A DNA stretch of 64,000 nucleotides from CAVYGM01 sp963768025 (GTDB taxonomy: Bacteria; Bacteroidota; Bacteroidia; Cytophagales; Spirosomataceae), in the NCBI GenBank assembly GCA_963768025.1, contig CAVYGM010000004.1:310001-374000 (forward strand), written 5' to 3'. Under the pieces are notes generated by a model. That model worked only from the letters and a program-made list of their open reading frames with translations. It had not been told where the DNA came from and did no database searches. Each line of letters begins with the position of its first letter. The stretch's first letter is position 1. The translations under genes and the position numbers were made by a program. Positions 1-9,482 of this stretch are shown piece after piece.

Positions 1-1026
1 GGACGCATTTACCGGCTGGTGTACGATGGCCTTGGCCGGGGATCCCAGCCCCGAATGCTCGACGAAACCACCGCTCAGCTCCTGCCCCACCTCGATCATC
101 CCAACGGATGGTGGCGCGACAACGCTCAGAAAGAAATCGTAATCCGTAATGATAAGTCGGCGGTACCGGCATTACGGCAGATTGCGTTGGGAGAAAAAGG
201 CCCGCTCAAACAAAAGCCGTCGGCGTTGGGCCAATTGCACGCCCTGTGGACGCTAGAAGGGTTAGACGCGCTGGATAAAGAACTGCTTCTAGCCTTGATA
301 AAGGCAGAAGATGCCCAGCTTCGCCGCGCGGCGGTATGGAACAGCGAGCCTTTCCTGAAAAACAACGACGAGCAGGTGCTCACCGCGCTCGCCTCCCTAA
401 AAGCCGACCCCAGCTATGACGTGCGCACGCAGCTTCTGCTATCGCTGAGCCGGAGTACTTCGCCCAAGGCCAGGACCATTGCTCAGGATTTGGTGGCGAT
501 GAACCTCGGCAATGAAATGCTGTCGGGCGTGCAGGCTACCCTGCAAAAAAACGAAGACATCCGAACCTACGGGGCTAAGCTGGGTTCCCTGGACCCGGCG
601 AGTCGAAAGATGATCATGGAAGGAGCCAACACGTTCAAATCCCTGTGCGCTACCTGTCACGGACCTGACGGAAAGGGAACACCTACCAATTTGGCGCCGA
701 TTCTGGCCGGTAACTTCCGACGCATGACACCCAAGAAGGACGAGGAAATCCGTATTCTGCTGCACGGACTATCCGGCCCGGTGGATGGTAAAACCTATCC
801 TGATATGATGCCGCCCATGGGCGGTAACAGCGATGAGTGGGTTGCATCCATCCTGAGCTATATCCGCTACGACCTGGCCTTTGTGGGCAACGGCGCTCCC
901 CGGGTAAATTCGCAATTTTTGGAGAGAGTACTGGTAAAGCCTGAGGACGTCAAAAGAGTGCGGGAACAAACAGCCGGACGGACGTCGGTGTGGACGTGGG
1001 AGGAACTGGATAAACTCCCGAAATAG
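1..1026 (+). CDS. HEAT-repeat / c-type cytochrome domain protein (3' part; start lies left of the window)
   Basis: The reading frame is open to the first base, so this is the C-terminal part of a longer protein. The frame opens with GRIYRL, which resembles the end of a beta-propeller as in membrane-bound (PVC-type) dehydrogenases of the sorbosone/glucose family. Next come about 150 residues of alpha-helical repeats of HEAT type. A class I cytochrome c domain follows, with heme-binding CATCH encoded at 646-660 and a likely axial Met in MMPPMGGN. Such proteins are periplasmic and pass electrons from sugar or alcohol oxidation to a cytochrome chain. The substrate cannot be deduced. A strong hairpin terminator follows the stop. 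The domain order is read from sequence; the dehydrogenase role is inferred, because the catalytic part is not in the window. Confidence 0.8.
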   Translation, partial: GRIYRLVYDGLGRGSQPRMLDETTAQLLPHLDHPNGWWRDNAQKEIVIRNDKSAVPALRQIALGEKGPLKQKPSALGQLHALWTLEGLDALDKELLLALIKAEDAQLRRAAVWNSEPFLKNNDEQVLTALASLKADPSYDVRTQLLLSLSRSTSPKARTIAQDLVAMNLGNEMLSGVQATLQKNEDIRTYGAKLGSLDPASRKMIMEGANTFKSLCATCHGPDGKGTPTNLAPILAGNFRRMTPKKDEEIRILLHGLSGPVDGKTYPDMMPPMGGNSDEWVASILSYIRYDLAFVGNGAPRVNSQFLERVLVKPEDVKRVREQTAGRTSVWTWEELDKLPK

Positions 1027-1060
1027 AACCCGGTACAGAATTTTTTCTTCACTTGTAGCA

Positions 1061-1106
1061 AAAAAATAGTCCGCAGGCCAAGGTGCCTGAGCGGACTATT
1101 TTTTTG
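1061..1106. terminator. Rho-independent terminator, probably bidirectional
   Basis: Perfect 10-bp stem AATAGTCCGC / GCGGACTATT (1065-1074 and 1091-1100), with an A-run before it and a T-run after it. It lies just after the cytochrome gene. Confidence 0.9.
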
Positions 1107-1618
1107 CTTTAATGGGTATATATGTCTGGTAGTCAACCGATTTTATGGGTTAGCAAAGGTGGACAAGTCTCTTTTCATCCGACTGGGACTAAAAACCGTA
1201 CATAGAATACTTGTATAAATTTTAAGTACAAGATTAAACCTTGTTAAACAGGTTGTGTCTTACCTATGTAGTTTTTGAAGAAAACCATTAAATAATCATT
1301 TTAAGCTTAAACCAGCGATTATTAAATTTTTATAATAATTCAAAAAATCGACAGCAAACGTATAATGAAAACTATATAGAGAGCAATTCAGTGAAAGTGG
1401 GGAATTAGTGACACATTTTTAATAAAATAAAGGGTTGGTCTATATTTTTTAACTAAAAAAGCTACTTATACTTATTTTGAAAACAAACCGAGTGCCGAAT
1501 ACATAATGCCCAGTGAAGTAAGTTTTCTTTAAATTAAACAATTTTCACAAACTCCTGGCCAGTGAATTCTTTATAATAAAACCAAGATTACCACTGAGGA
1601 GACTAACTAAGAAAAATC
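1107..1618. other. AT-rich intergenic region
   Basis: About 510 bases clearly richer in A and T than the surroundings. I see no ORF with coding character and no RNA gene. It presumably carries the promoter of the glycine-zipper lipoprotein gene, but I found no exact TAnnTTTG box. Confidence 0.6.
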
Positions 1619-2185
1619 ATGAAAAATCTAATTGGAATAGCCGTAATTGCCAGTATGTTGTTTTCCTGCAACGCCGTAGACACCACCAAGTCTACCAGTC
1701 CGCAGAACGAGGACATGAAAATGGAACTCATGCAGGCGCAGCACGAAACCGAGATGCTGAAGCTTAAGTCCGAGCTGGAAGTACAGAAAGCCCGTCAGGG
1801 AGCTATTGACTCCATGCAGTCGCTGGCCATCGGAAACAACGCCGTGGCCGCCACAACCGCCAAAGGCAGTGACGGACGGGTGACTCAGCGGACCAACAGC
1901 GATAGCTGGACGTCGGGCAGCAGCGATGCCTACCGGACTCCTACTACTCAGACCACACCGGTAGCGGTGAAGAAGAAAAAAGGAATGAGTACGCCTGTAA
2001 AGGGTGCGTTGATTGGAGCCGGAGTAGGTGCCGTGACGGGTGCCGTGGTATCTAAGAAAAAAGTAAAAGGAGCCGTAGTAGGTGCCGTGGTAGGTGCCGG
2101 AGCGGGTGCCGCCACGGGGGTGATTATTGACAAGCGAAACGCAAAGAAAGCCCGTACCCCCGATTACTCCTTCGCTTCTTTCTAA
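1619..2185 (+). CDS. Glycine-zipper lipoprotein
   Basis: A 188-residue protein with a lipoprotein signal peptide ending at the lipobox LFSC, so the mature protein starts with a lipid-anchored Cys near residue 17. The central part is polar, with a short coiled-coil-like stretch (residues 30-65) and a Ser/Thr-rich linker. The C-terminal part (about 125-172) is a glycine-zipper segment with repeated GAxxGAxxG spacing, split by a KKK turn, ending in a basic tail. This resembles the YMGG/SlyB-type glycine zippers that insert into or bridge envelope membranes. The exact role is unknown. It stands alone between two terminators, so it is probably monocistronic. Start ATG follows an AGGAGAC-like purine stretch by about 20 nt. 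Confidence 0.8.
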   Translation: MKNLIGIAVIASMLFSCNAVDTTKSTSPQNEDMKMELMQAQHETEMLKLKSELEVQKARQGAIDSMQSLAIGNNAVAATTAKGSDGRVTQRTNSDSWTSGSSDAYRTPTTQTTPVAVKKKKGMSTPVKGALIGAGVGAVTGAVVSKKKVKGAVVGAVVGAGAGAATGVIIDKRNAKKARTPDYSFASF

Positions 2186-2210
2186 GTAAAGCCTAGCCAT
2201 GAAAATTCCC

Positions 2211-2240
2211 AGCCCCGCGAGCGTTTCGCGGGGCTTTTTT
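2211..2240 (+). terminator. Rho-independent terminator
   Basis: Stem AGCCCCGCGA / TCGCGGGGCT followed by T6, 25 bases after the lipoprotein stop. Confidence 0.92.
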
Positions 2241-2375
2241 GTGCTGGCGAACATCCCGAAAGATCAATAACTTTCGGGATGTTAAATCAGGAGGCAAGCC
2301 GGAAGTTTTTAGTACATTTACCCGTAATACCTGTACTAATTCTTAACCTTACCAAGACTTACTTCCTACTCCTGC

Positions 2376-4136
2376 ATGAAATTTTTACAAAATATCACCT
2401 TTCTTTTCTATGCCCTGAGCATCTCCTTACTTTGGGTACTTACTGACTATCAGGCTTATGCCCAAATCGGCCGCGGCGACCGAATCAGCGGCTCCAACGT
2501 AGCCTCCCGCAGTCCTGTACTGGCCCAACACGGTATGGTAGCCAGCAGCCATCCGCTAGCTACGCAGGCAGGTTTGGAGATATTGAAAAAAGGCGGCTCG
2601 GCCGTAGATGCGGCCATTGCCGCCAATGCGGTATTGGGGGTAGTGGAGCCCAACAACTGCGGCATCGGTGGCGATCTGTTCGCGATTGTGTGGTCGGCCA
2701 AAGACAAAAAACTCTACGGGCTGAACGCCAGTGGCCGCTCTCCGCGGGGTCTTACGTACCAGCACCTCAAAGAAAAGCTAGGCAGCCAAATGCAAATTCC
2801 GCTTTACGGCCCGCTGTCGGTATCGGCTCCGGGAGCGGTGGATGGCTGGTTTGTCTTGCACGGTCGCTTCGGAAAGCTATCCATGCAACAAATCCTCCAA
2901 CCCGGCATCGCTTACGCCCGCGAGGGTACTCCCGTAGCGGAAGTAATCGCTTACTCGTGGCGGGTAGCTTTTGACCGCCTCAACATGCAACAGGCGGTAA
3001 TCGGCGATATGAGCAACTTGCGGAATACTTTCCTGATCAACGGGCAGGTACCTAAGGAGGGCGAAGTCTTCAAAAACCCTGACTTGGCCCGCACCTATGA
3101 ACAAATAGCTAAGGGGGGCCGGGATGCATTCTACAAAGGAACCATTGCCGATCGACTGGATGCCTACTCTCGAAAAGCAGGACTGTACCTCCGCAAAGAT
3201 GACCTGGCCAATACCCAAAGCACCTGGGTGGAGCCGGTGTCGGTCAACTACCGGGGCTATGATGTGTACGAGCTACCGCCCAACGGGCAGGGTATTGCCG
3301 TGTTGCAAATGCTGAATATCCTGGAAAGCTACGATCTGAAAACCATGGGGCACAACAGCGCCGACTACCTGCACACGCTGATTGAAGCAAAAAAGCTCGC
3401 TTTTGAAGACCGTGCCCGCTTTTATGCCGATCCGGCTTTTTCCAAAACTCCCCTGCAAATCCTGCTCTCGAAAGAATACGCCGCCAAAAGACGACGACTC
3501 ATCAATTCGGAAACGACGCTCCAAAAAATAGAAGCCGGCGAAGCCATCCTGAAAGAAGGCGATACCGTGTACCTTACCGTAGCCGACGACGAGGGGAATG
3601 TAATATCGCTAATCCAAAGCAATATGCTCGAATTTGGCAGCGGGATAGTACCTGATGGCCTGGGTTTTGTGCTGCAAAATCGGGGGAGCAGTTTCAGCAT
3701 GCAACCCGGCCATGCTAACGTGTACGAGCCAGGTAAGCGTCCTTTCCATACCATCATTCCAGGCTTTGTGCTCAAAGACAGCCAACCCTTCCTGAGCTTT
3801 GGCGTAATGGGCGGCGCTATGCAGCCGCAGGGGCACGTCCAGGTGCTATGCAATATCATTGACTTCGGCATGAACGTGCAGGCCGCCGGCGACGCGGCGC
3901 GGTTCAGCCACTCCGGTAGCAGCGAACCTACCGGCACTACCTTGACCGAAGGCGGAAACGTGGCGCTGGAAAGCAGTATTTCGGCCGAGGTTCGCGCCAG
4001 CTTGCAGAAGAAAGGCCATCAACTCATTGACAAGGATTTCTTTGGCGGCTACCAGGCTATTTATATAGATTCAGCCAGGAAGGTATATCATGGCGCCTCG
4101 GAGATGCGAAAAGACGGACAGGCGGCGGGGTATTAA
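2376..4136 (+). CDS. ggt: Gamma-glutamyltransferase (glutathione hydrolase)
   Basis: A 586-residue member of the gamma-glutamyltranspeptidase family, exported by an N-terminal signal peptide (about 30 residues, ending AYAQ). The enzyme autocleaves and then hydrolyses or transfers the gamma-glutamyl group of glutathione in the periplasm. Family hallmarks include AVDAAIAANAVLGVVEP with GIGGD near the N-terminus, RSPRG, SVSAPGAVDGW and the C-terminal VMGG segment. Aligning TVYLTVADDEGN to the family motif TTHxSVVDxxGN puts the autocatalytic nucleophile at Thr397. The usual Thr-His after the nucleophile is Val-Tyr here. Length matches two-subunit family members (about 580). It is flanked by a terminator upstream and a separate dehydrogenase gene downstream. 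Confidence 0.93.
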   Translation: MKFLQNITFLFYALSISLLWVLTDYQAYAQIGRGDRISGSNVASRSPVLAQHGMVASSHPLATQAGLEILKKGGSAVDAAIAANAVLGVVEPNNCGIGGDLFAIVWSAKDKKLYGLNASGRSPRGLTYQHLKEKLGSQMQIPLYGPLSVSAPGAVDGWFVLHGRFGKLSMQQILQPGIAYAREGTPVAEVIAYSWRVAFDRLNMQQAVIGDMSNLRNTFLINGQVPKEGEVFKNPDLARTYEQIAKGGRDAFYKGTIADRLDAYSRKAGLYLRKDDLANTQSTWVEPVSVNYRGYDVYELPPNGQGIAVLQMLNILESYDLKTMGHNSADYLHTLIEAKKLAFEDRARFYADPAFSKTPLQILLSKEYAAKRRRLINSETTLQKIEAGEAILKEGDTVYLTVADDEGNVISLIQSNMLEFGSGIVPDGLGFVLQNRGSSFSMQPGHANVYEPGKRPFHTIIPGFVLKDSQPFLSFGVMGGAMQPQGHVQVLCNIIDFGMNVQAAGDAARFSHSGSSEPTGTTLTEGGNVALESSISAEVRASLQKKGHQLIDKDFFGGYQAIYIDSARKVYHGASEMRKDGQAAGY

Positions 4137-4310
4137 GGGACTTATGATAAGGGAGTACAAAGGGGCCTTTTGTAGCATAGATCCATCATCCTATTCTCTT
4201 TGGCATGGTTTTATGTCCTGCTGAGAGTAAGCGATAATTCACTCTTCAAACTCAAATCGATAACATTCCCCTGTTTTTTGTCGTTTTGAAAAGTAAAAAC
4301 ACAACTGATT

Positions 4311-5504
4311 ATGAACCTATTCCTGAATAAATCCATGGCTGGGCTGGCTATAATAACCCTACTAGCTTGCGGCAACTCCACTGACGATACAAATAATCCC
4401 GTTCCACCCACTCCACCAGCAGGCGTTACCTACCAGATCAAGGAAGCATTTCCCAATCTTTCATTCAGTAATCCAGTGGACTTAGTCAATGCGGGTGATG
4501 GCAGCAACCGCCTGTTTGTGGTGGAGCAGCAGGGTACGATCAAGGTTTTCAATGCTACTCAAAATTCACCATCGGCCGCCGAATTCCTCAATATCACTAG
4601 TAAAGTACGCAGCGGGGGAGAGATGGGCCTACTGGGGCTGGCGTTCCACCCGGATTTTGAAAACAACGGCTACTTTTTTGTCAACTACACCAAGGCCAAT
4701 CCGCAGGAAACGGTCATTGCCCGCTACAAGGTCAATACTCCCGCTACGGGCGTGGCTGATCCGCAGAGCGAAACCGTGCTGTTTACCTTTGCCCAGCCTT
4801 ATTCCAACCACAACGGCGGTTCGATCCACTTTGGACCGGACGGCTACCTGTACATTGCTACGGGCGACGGCGGCAGCGGCGGTGATCCGCAAAACAATGC
4901 TCAGGACAAAGGGAGCCTGCTCGGGAAAATCCTGCGGGTTGACGTCAATAAAACGGATAAAGGTACCTACGGAATTCCGGCCGACAATCCATTTATCAGT
5001 GAAAGCGGGGCTCGGCCGGAAATATACGCTTACGGCCTTCGCAACCCCTGGCGCATTAGTTTTGACGCGGCCAACGGTCAGCTTTGGGCTGGCGACGTGG
5101 GCCAGAACGCCTGGGAGGAAATAGACATTATTACGAAAGGTGGCAATTACGGCTGGCGCTTGAAAGAAGGCGACCACTGCTACAATCCCTCTTCCAATTG
5201 TCAGCAGCCCGGCGTTATCAATCCGGTATTTGAATATTCACAATCCAATGGCGACCGTTCCATTACGGGTGGCTATGTATACCGCGGGAAAAAACTACCC
5301 GGTCTTGTTGGAAAGTACATCTATGGCGACTACGCCAGCGGCCGGATTTGGGCTCTGGAAGCCGGAAATAATACTGCACCCAAAAATACACTCCTGCCGG
5401 GTACGGTTTCGTCGCTTTCTACCTTCGGCGTGGACGAGCAAAACGAACTTTATTTTGCCCGACTTAGCGGGAAGTTATACACCCTTGCAGTGGTAACACC
5501 CTAG
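4311..5504 (+). CDS. PQQ-dependent sugar dehydrogenase lipoprotein (GSDH/sorbosone dehydrogenase family)
   Basis: A 397-residue lipoprotein (lipobox LLAC, mature Cys near residue 20) with a Thr/Pro linker and a six-bladed beta-propeller of the soluble glucose/sorbosone dehydrogenase family. Recognisable family segments are GLLGLAFHPDF, NHNGGSIHFGPDGYLYIATGDGG, YAYGLRNPWRISFD, GDVGQNAWEEID, GGNYGWR and TGGYVYRG. These enzymes oxidise aldose sugars using PQQ and, when lipidated, act at the cell surface or in the periplasm. The true substrate is unknown, and many family members without a proven PQQ supply are only called glucose/sorbosone dehydrogenase-like. It is monocistronic in appearance, with about 75 bases to the next gene. 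Confidence 0.88.
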   Translation: MNLFLNKSMAGLAIITLLACGNSTDDTNNPVPPTPPAGVTYQIKEAFPNLSFSNPVDLVNAGDGSNRLFVVEQQGTIKVFNATQNSPSAAEFLNITSKVRSGGEMGLLGLAFHPDFENNGYFFVNYTKANPQETVIARYKVNTPATGVADPQSETVLFTFAQPYSNHNGGSIHFGPDGYLYIATGDGGSGGDPQNNAQDKGSLLGKILRVDVNKTDKGTYGIPADNPFISESGARPEIYAYGLRNPWRISFDAANGQLWAGDVGQNAWEEIDIITKGGNYGWRLKEGDHCYNPSSNCQQPGVINPVFEYSQSNGDRSITGGYVYRGKKLPGLVGKYIYGDYASGRIWALEAGNNTAPKNTLLPGTVSSLSTFGVDEQNELYFARLSGKLYTLAVVTP

Positions 5505-5578
5505 CCTAGGGACAGTCGGATTTCAGCGACCAGCTTTCGGGTTTTTGTCATTGTTCCCATTTACCGCCAAATCATATT

Positions 5579-6085
5579 TTGCAAGAGATTTTGATACGCC
5601 CAGCCTTGTCCGCAGACATCCCTGGCATCCAAAACTTTATTTTTGAACACGGGCCTAATGAATGGAACCACCTCCCGGAGGTTGACGTAAAAGTGCACCT
5701 TGCGGCCATCGCGGAAGAAAAAGTAAGGGGGATCATCGCAGAAGAGGCTGGGCACATCTTCGGTATCATGACCTACGAAACCGGGATTTTTTATCCGGAG
5801 TATGAACCCGCCCCCGATACTATTCATGGCTACATCGCGGAAGGCGTGGTCCATCGCGATCTCGTGGGGCGCGGGGTAGGTAGGCGTATGCTGGATGAGG
5901 TACTGAATGCTTTCACGCAGCACGGCATCAGGCGTGTGTACGCCAAACGCCACGAAGAGAATCCTTTCTCCAAGCGTCTTATGGAAAAAGCCGGATTTGA
6001 AGAGGTGGCTACTTTCGATGACCCGGAGGTCAGGCCGAATGGCTCGCGGCGGACGACGGTGTGCCGATATGTGATTGGTGCATGA
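5579..6085 (+). CDS. GNAT family N-acetyltransferase
   Basis: A 168-residue GNAT-fold protein. The acetyl-CoA binding region is visible as VVHRDLVGRGVGRRML (near residues 90-106), matching the R/Q-x-x-G-x-G/A motif A, followed by the beta5-alpha4 segment containing RLMEKAGFEEV. The substrate cannot be read from sequence. The first in-frame start is TTG at 5579. An alternative would be a later start, but the family N-terminal strand (ILIRPA) begins right after this codon, which supports TTG. Confidence 0.82.
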   Translation: MQEILIRPALSADIPGIQNFIFEHGPNEWNHLPEVDVKVHLAAIAEEKVRGIIAEEAGHIFGIMTYETGIFYPEYEPAPDTIHGYIAEGVVHRDLVGRGVGRRMLDEVLNAFTQHGIRRVYAKRHEENPFSKRLMEKAGFEEVATFDDPEVRPNGSRRTTVCRYVIGA

Positions 6086-6233
6086 TTATTGAGATTATTT
6101 TTATCCTTTTAAAAACATCCAGAGAACCATCAATTTACCACCATTGACGTAGCTAGCTGCTGACATGAGGAATTCATTCTCCCGAAACTACCAGCACAAA
6201 CAATTAGACAGCTCGTATCTGCAACAATAGCCT

Positions 6234-6482
6234 TTATAGTGTAAGGCCACCAGCTCTCCTGATGTCTTCGACTAATTCTCCAAACGGAGATATGCCGTAT
6301 TTTCCTACATTTTCTAAAAAATATTTCCGGTTTATCGCAACCAACTCAGAGGCCTGTTCAGAAGATAGTATTCCAGTTTCGGAAAAATGGTAAAAGGTAG
6401 TTTGCGCCAGAGATGTAGAGTCAAAGGTCATGAAGCCACCAATAAACAGAAATAGGCTTGGGTAGGAACTCAGGATATTCAT
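6234..6482 (-). CDS. Hypothetical small protein, possibly exported
   Basis: An 82-residue ORF of uncertain reality. Its first 26 residues are hydrophobic and end SLAQ, compatible with a signal peptide. The remainder is an acidic/basic mixture without a motif I recognise. It lies downstream of the decayed T9SS gene on the same strand, in an otherwise non-coding stretch, and may be a remnant. No family assignment is possible from reading alone. Confidence 0.35.
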   Translation of the reverse strand: MNILSSYPSLFLFIGGFMTFDSTSLAQTTFYHFSETGILSSEQASELVAINRKYFLENVGKYGISPFGELVEDIRRAGGLTL

Positions 6483-6590
6483 AGATACAGGTGGTGGTAT
6501 TTGTACAGAATGCCCGGTGGTACCAAACTTTTGATATTTGGACTGTCAGACATTTTGAGAATACGCCATTTCCCGCCTCATTCGGATAGA

Positions 6591-7898
6591 CTACCTTACC
6601 AGTACCCGGGTGGTGAAGGCTGAGCCAAGCTGATTGCTATGAAGAAAATAAAGTCCTGCCGATAAAGTTGAGTTGGGATAAAGCTCCCAGAGATCCGGAC
6701 CAGCCTTTTGGGTACGATAAGAGATAGGTTGACCCAGCAGGCTTGTCAATTGCAGTGATTCGACGTCGACCCCGTATGCCTGTATACGAATCACCCGATC
6801 TGAAACGGGGTTGGGGCTTACCAAGAGGAGGGGGTCTCCTGGTCGTACCACTACATCTTGTACTTTTGAATACTCATAAAAGCCATCCTGATCTACCATA
6901 CGAAGGCGATAATAGCTGGCGCCTAACAGCGGTTTGTCATCGGTAAAAGAATATTTTTTAGTGCCGTCGGTTTCGCCGGCAGCATTGACTCGGCCTATAT
7001 CGCCAAACTCTTTCAGATCGGAGCTCCGTTGCACGATGAAATCCCGACTGCTGCGTTCCCAAGCCGTTGCCCAGGTAAGTTCCACCCGATCATGGATGGG
7101 CTCAGCGCGGAAGTCAGTCAGACGAACGGGCAGGACGCCGTCTATATCACGAATTGGAAAGTCTAAGGCGATAATTCCTTCCATCCGGAATCGGAATGAA
7201 ATATCATCATTTGAACATTGTTAGTTGAGCCTCGCGGGGACTTCCTGAAAAATACGATCACCCATTTATCCAAAGGTCAAAGTGAATTGAGTTTTGGGGC
7301 ACACATCACTGGTATTATTGGGTGTTCGGTATGTGGTTGTTGTTACACTTGACTTATTAAGTACCCTAAGTCAAAAACAGAGCCACTGTATGGGTCACTA
7401 TTTACAGTACCGACCCCTGTTCTGCGGAGTTGAAATCTATTTCCTGCCAGAAAGGTTACTGAAAACTTCGGGCAAATATTTGTGTTAGCGGGAATTGCAT
7501 CATTACGCACTTGAAAATTTCTACCAACATTGAAGGTTGCTGCTGAAGTTTGGGTACCTCCTGTTAGGTACTTCAAGTCTCACCTGAAATATAGAGTAGT
7601 GGGGGTGGGTGAAAAATTAGTAGCCCGTACTATTCTAGCACTACCAGAGCCAGATCCTCCTGTACGTTCAAATTCGACAAACCCCTGGTTTGGCGCAGGT
7701 CGAAGAATTGCCCCATTCTGAACTAGAATATTATCGCAACCATGGTTGTCGAGATTGTCGGAGTTGTTCGAAGTAAAAGGTCCAGGCCCAATCAAAATTC
7801 TGTTCAAAATAGGTAGTCTGTGCCTCGGCCTTTGTTGCCAGGCTCAAGCCTACAGCGATGATCAGCAAGCGGCCAAACTTGGTGTAAATATTTTTCAT
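6591..7898 (-). pseudogene. Decayed T9SS-secreted protein (type A sorting domain), multiply disrupted
   Basis: The pieces of one gene can be followed across frames. It starts with ATG at 7898 and a clear signal peptide ending EAQ, then TTYFEQNF. The frame shifts near 7800 into GPFTSNNSDNLDNHGCDN, meets an in-frame TGA at 7580-7582 inside LYFR*DLKYLTGG, then breaks again between about 7380 and 7184. The last piece carries a fibronectin-like segment (LPVRLTDFRAEP, VELTWATAWE) and a C-terminal type A sorting domain (SPNPVSDRVIRI to RVLVR), typical of proteins exported by the type IX secretion system. At least four lesions, including a nonsense codon, point to a pseudogene. Part of the damage could be assembly indels, which are frequent elsewhere in the window. 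Confidence 0.75.
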
Positions 7899-8592
7899 AG
7901 TACTTGCGTCGATAGCTCTTTTGGATTAACGATGTTTTGCCCTCACATCGGACTACAACAAATATAAGTAATTGATCATTACATCTTACCGTTGGACTCA
8001 GAAAAGTAGCGCCTGTGCATAACCCTCGTCTCGTCTATTCCACCATTACGGGAAGTTTTGATTTAGTTTGACACATCCCAAATGCTTTCGTCCACATAGC
8101 CGCGTGCTTTCCTCCGGTAGTACTGGCTCTCATTCGCGGGAGTCATATTCTTGTCGATTGCGTGTTTCCTTGGCCAAGCCAATAGTAAAGAAACTCTTTC
8201 GATTTTGATAAATCTGACCTACTTTTGAGATAAGCATAAACGAACAAGCCAGATCAAGAAGGGGAACATACAATTTTTAGATAAAAAAATATCATTATTT
8301 ATTTGGAAAGTCCATAAATACCTGCTACATTTATCACATGATATCTGGAAAAAACAATTGTCTTCGGACAAAGTAACCAGACACCAAGACGAAGACCTGT
8401 CAGAAATGGCGGGTTTTCGTTTTTTAGGACGGTTTCGAAAAGGGGCTGATCTGACAAGTAGGCGAATAGCTCTCTATTTTCAAAAACTCTCTTCAAACTT
8501 GAATCGAGAGAAACAGCCTTTTAGTTAATTCCCTTTTTTCAGGAGTAAAGAAACAGTCTTTATGCATTTTGTAGATATTTCACATTCTCATT
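7899..8592. other. Intergenic region, mostly non-coding
   Basis: About 690 bases with no convincing gene. A startless minus-strand frame at about 8063-8205 reads IDKNMTPANESQYYRRKA and ends WDVSN*. It has coding flavour and may be the tail of a lost gene. A 65-residue minus-strand ORF at 8299-8496 has no recognisable feature. The end nearest 8592 should hold the GDPD gene promoter. Confidence 0.45.
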
Positions 8593-9387
8593 ATGCGCTT
8601 TTCCCTGACTAAACTTCCAGCAGGCTTTCTGGTAAGCATCGGCTTACTTCTCATACTTCCCGGCTTTATCCCCATGAAACCATTTGCCACCAAGGTCATT
8701 GCGCATCGGGGAGCCTGGAAAAACACGAAAGTACCTCAAAACTCCCTGGCCTCTCTGAAGCACGCTATCCAACTTGGGTGCTACGGGAGTGAGTTCGATG
8801 TCCATATGTCGGCCGACTCCGGTTTGTACGTAAGCCATGATCATGTGATTCAGGATGTCCCCATCGAAAAAAGCACCGCTAGCCAACTGGCGGCGGTTAA
8901 GCTGCCCAACGGCGAGTCGCTCCCGACGCTGGCGGCGTACCTCAATGCGGGTAAAAAGCAGAAGAAAACCCGGCTGATTCTCGAAATAAAGCCTTCGCAG
9001 CTGGGTAAGGCCCACTCGCTGGCGCTGGCCCAAAAATGCGTGGAAACCGTGCGGCAGACCAGCTCCCGGCACCTCGTGGACTACATTAGCTTTGACTATG
9101 ATGTGTGTAAAAAAGTTGTAGCCCTGGATCCCAAAGCTAAGGTCACCTACCTCAATGGTGACAAAACCCCCACCGAAATCAAAGCCGACGGCCTCGATGG
9201 AATAGATTATAACCAGAACGTCTACAAGCGCAACGAAGCCTGGATTTCCGAAGCCAAACAGCAGAAACGTAGCCTGAACGTATGGACCGTGAACGACAAA
9301 GCCCTGATGGAGTGGTTTATGGAGCGTAAGTTCGACTTCATCACCACCGATGAACCGGAGCTGTTGCTGGAATTGACAAAAAGATGA
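8593..9387 (+). CDS. Glycerophosphodiester phosphodiesterase family protein
   Basis: A 264-residue GDPD-fold (TIM barrel) enzyme with a short hydrophobic N-terminus, probably a signal peptide or anchor. The family signature is present: AHRGAW (catalytic HR), then ENS-like QNSLASLKHA, GSEFDVHMSADSGLYVSHD (metal-binding E-x-D and catalytic His), LEIKPS and, near the end, VWTVNDKALM followed by TTDEPELL. GDPDs hydrolyse glycerophosphodiesters to glycerol-3-phosphate and an alcohol. Exported Bacteroidota members often take deacylated phospholipids. The usual ENT at the substrate loop is replaced by QNS. The gene precedes an exported sugar isomerase homologue by 95 bases, possibly co-transcribed. 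Confidence 0.88.
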   Translation: MRFSLTKLPAGFLVSIGLLLILPGFIPMKPFATKVIAHRGAWKNTKVPQNSLASLKHAIQLGCYGSEFDVHMSADSGLYVSHDHVIQDVPIEKSTASQLAAVKLPNGESLPTLAAYLNAGKKQKKTRLILEIKPSQLGKAHSLALAQKCVETVRQTSSRHLVDYISFDYDVCKKVVALDPKAKVTYLNGDKTPTEIKADGLDGIDYNQNVYKRNEAWISEAKQQKRSLNVWTVNDKALMEWFMERKFDFITTDEPELLLELTKR

Positions 9388-9482
9388 AGTAGGTTCTCCG
9401 GAGCGTACCGCCTTTTCTTGAGTTGCCCCCAAGGCTTAAATGAGTAAATAGCATACCATCACTATTCTAAAAGCAACCCTGT

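Noticed and set aside
1948..2133. Ala/Pro-rich antisense frame opposite the glycine-zipper lipoprotein
   Set aside because: Direct consequence of the Gly-rich repeat on the coding strand.
8063..8205. Startless minus-strand frame ending WDVSN*
   Set aside because: Shows some coding flavour but has no start and no family match; noted only in the intergenic entry.
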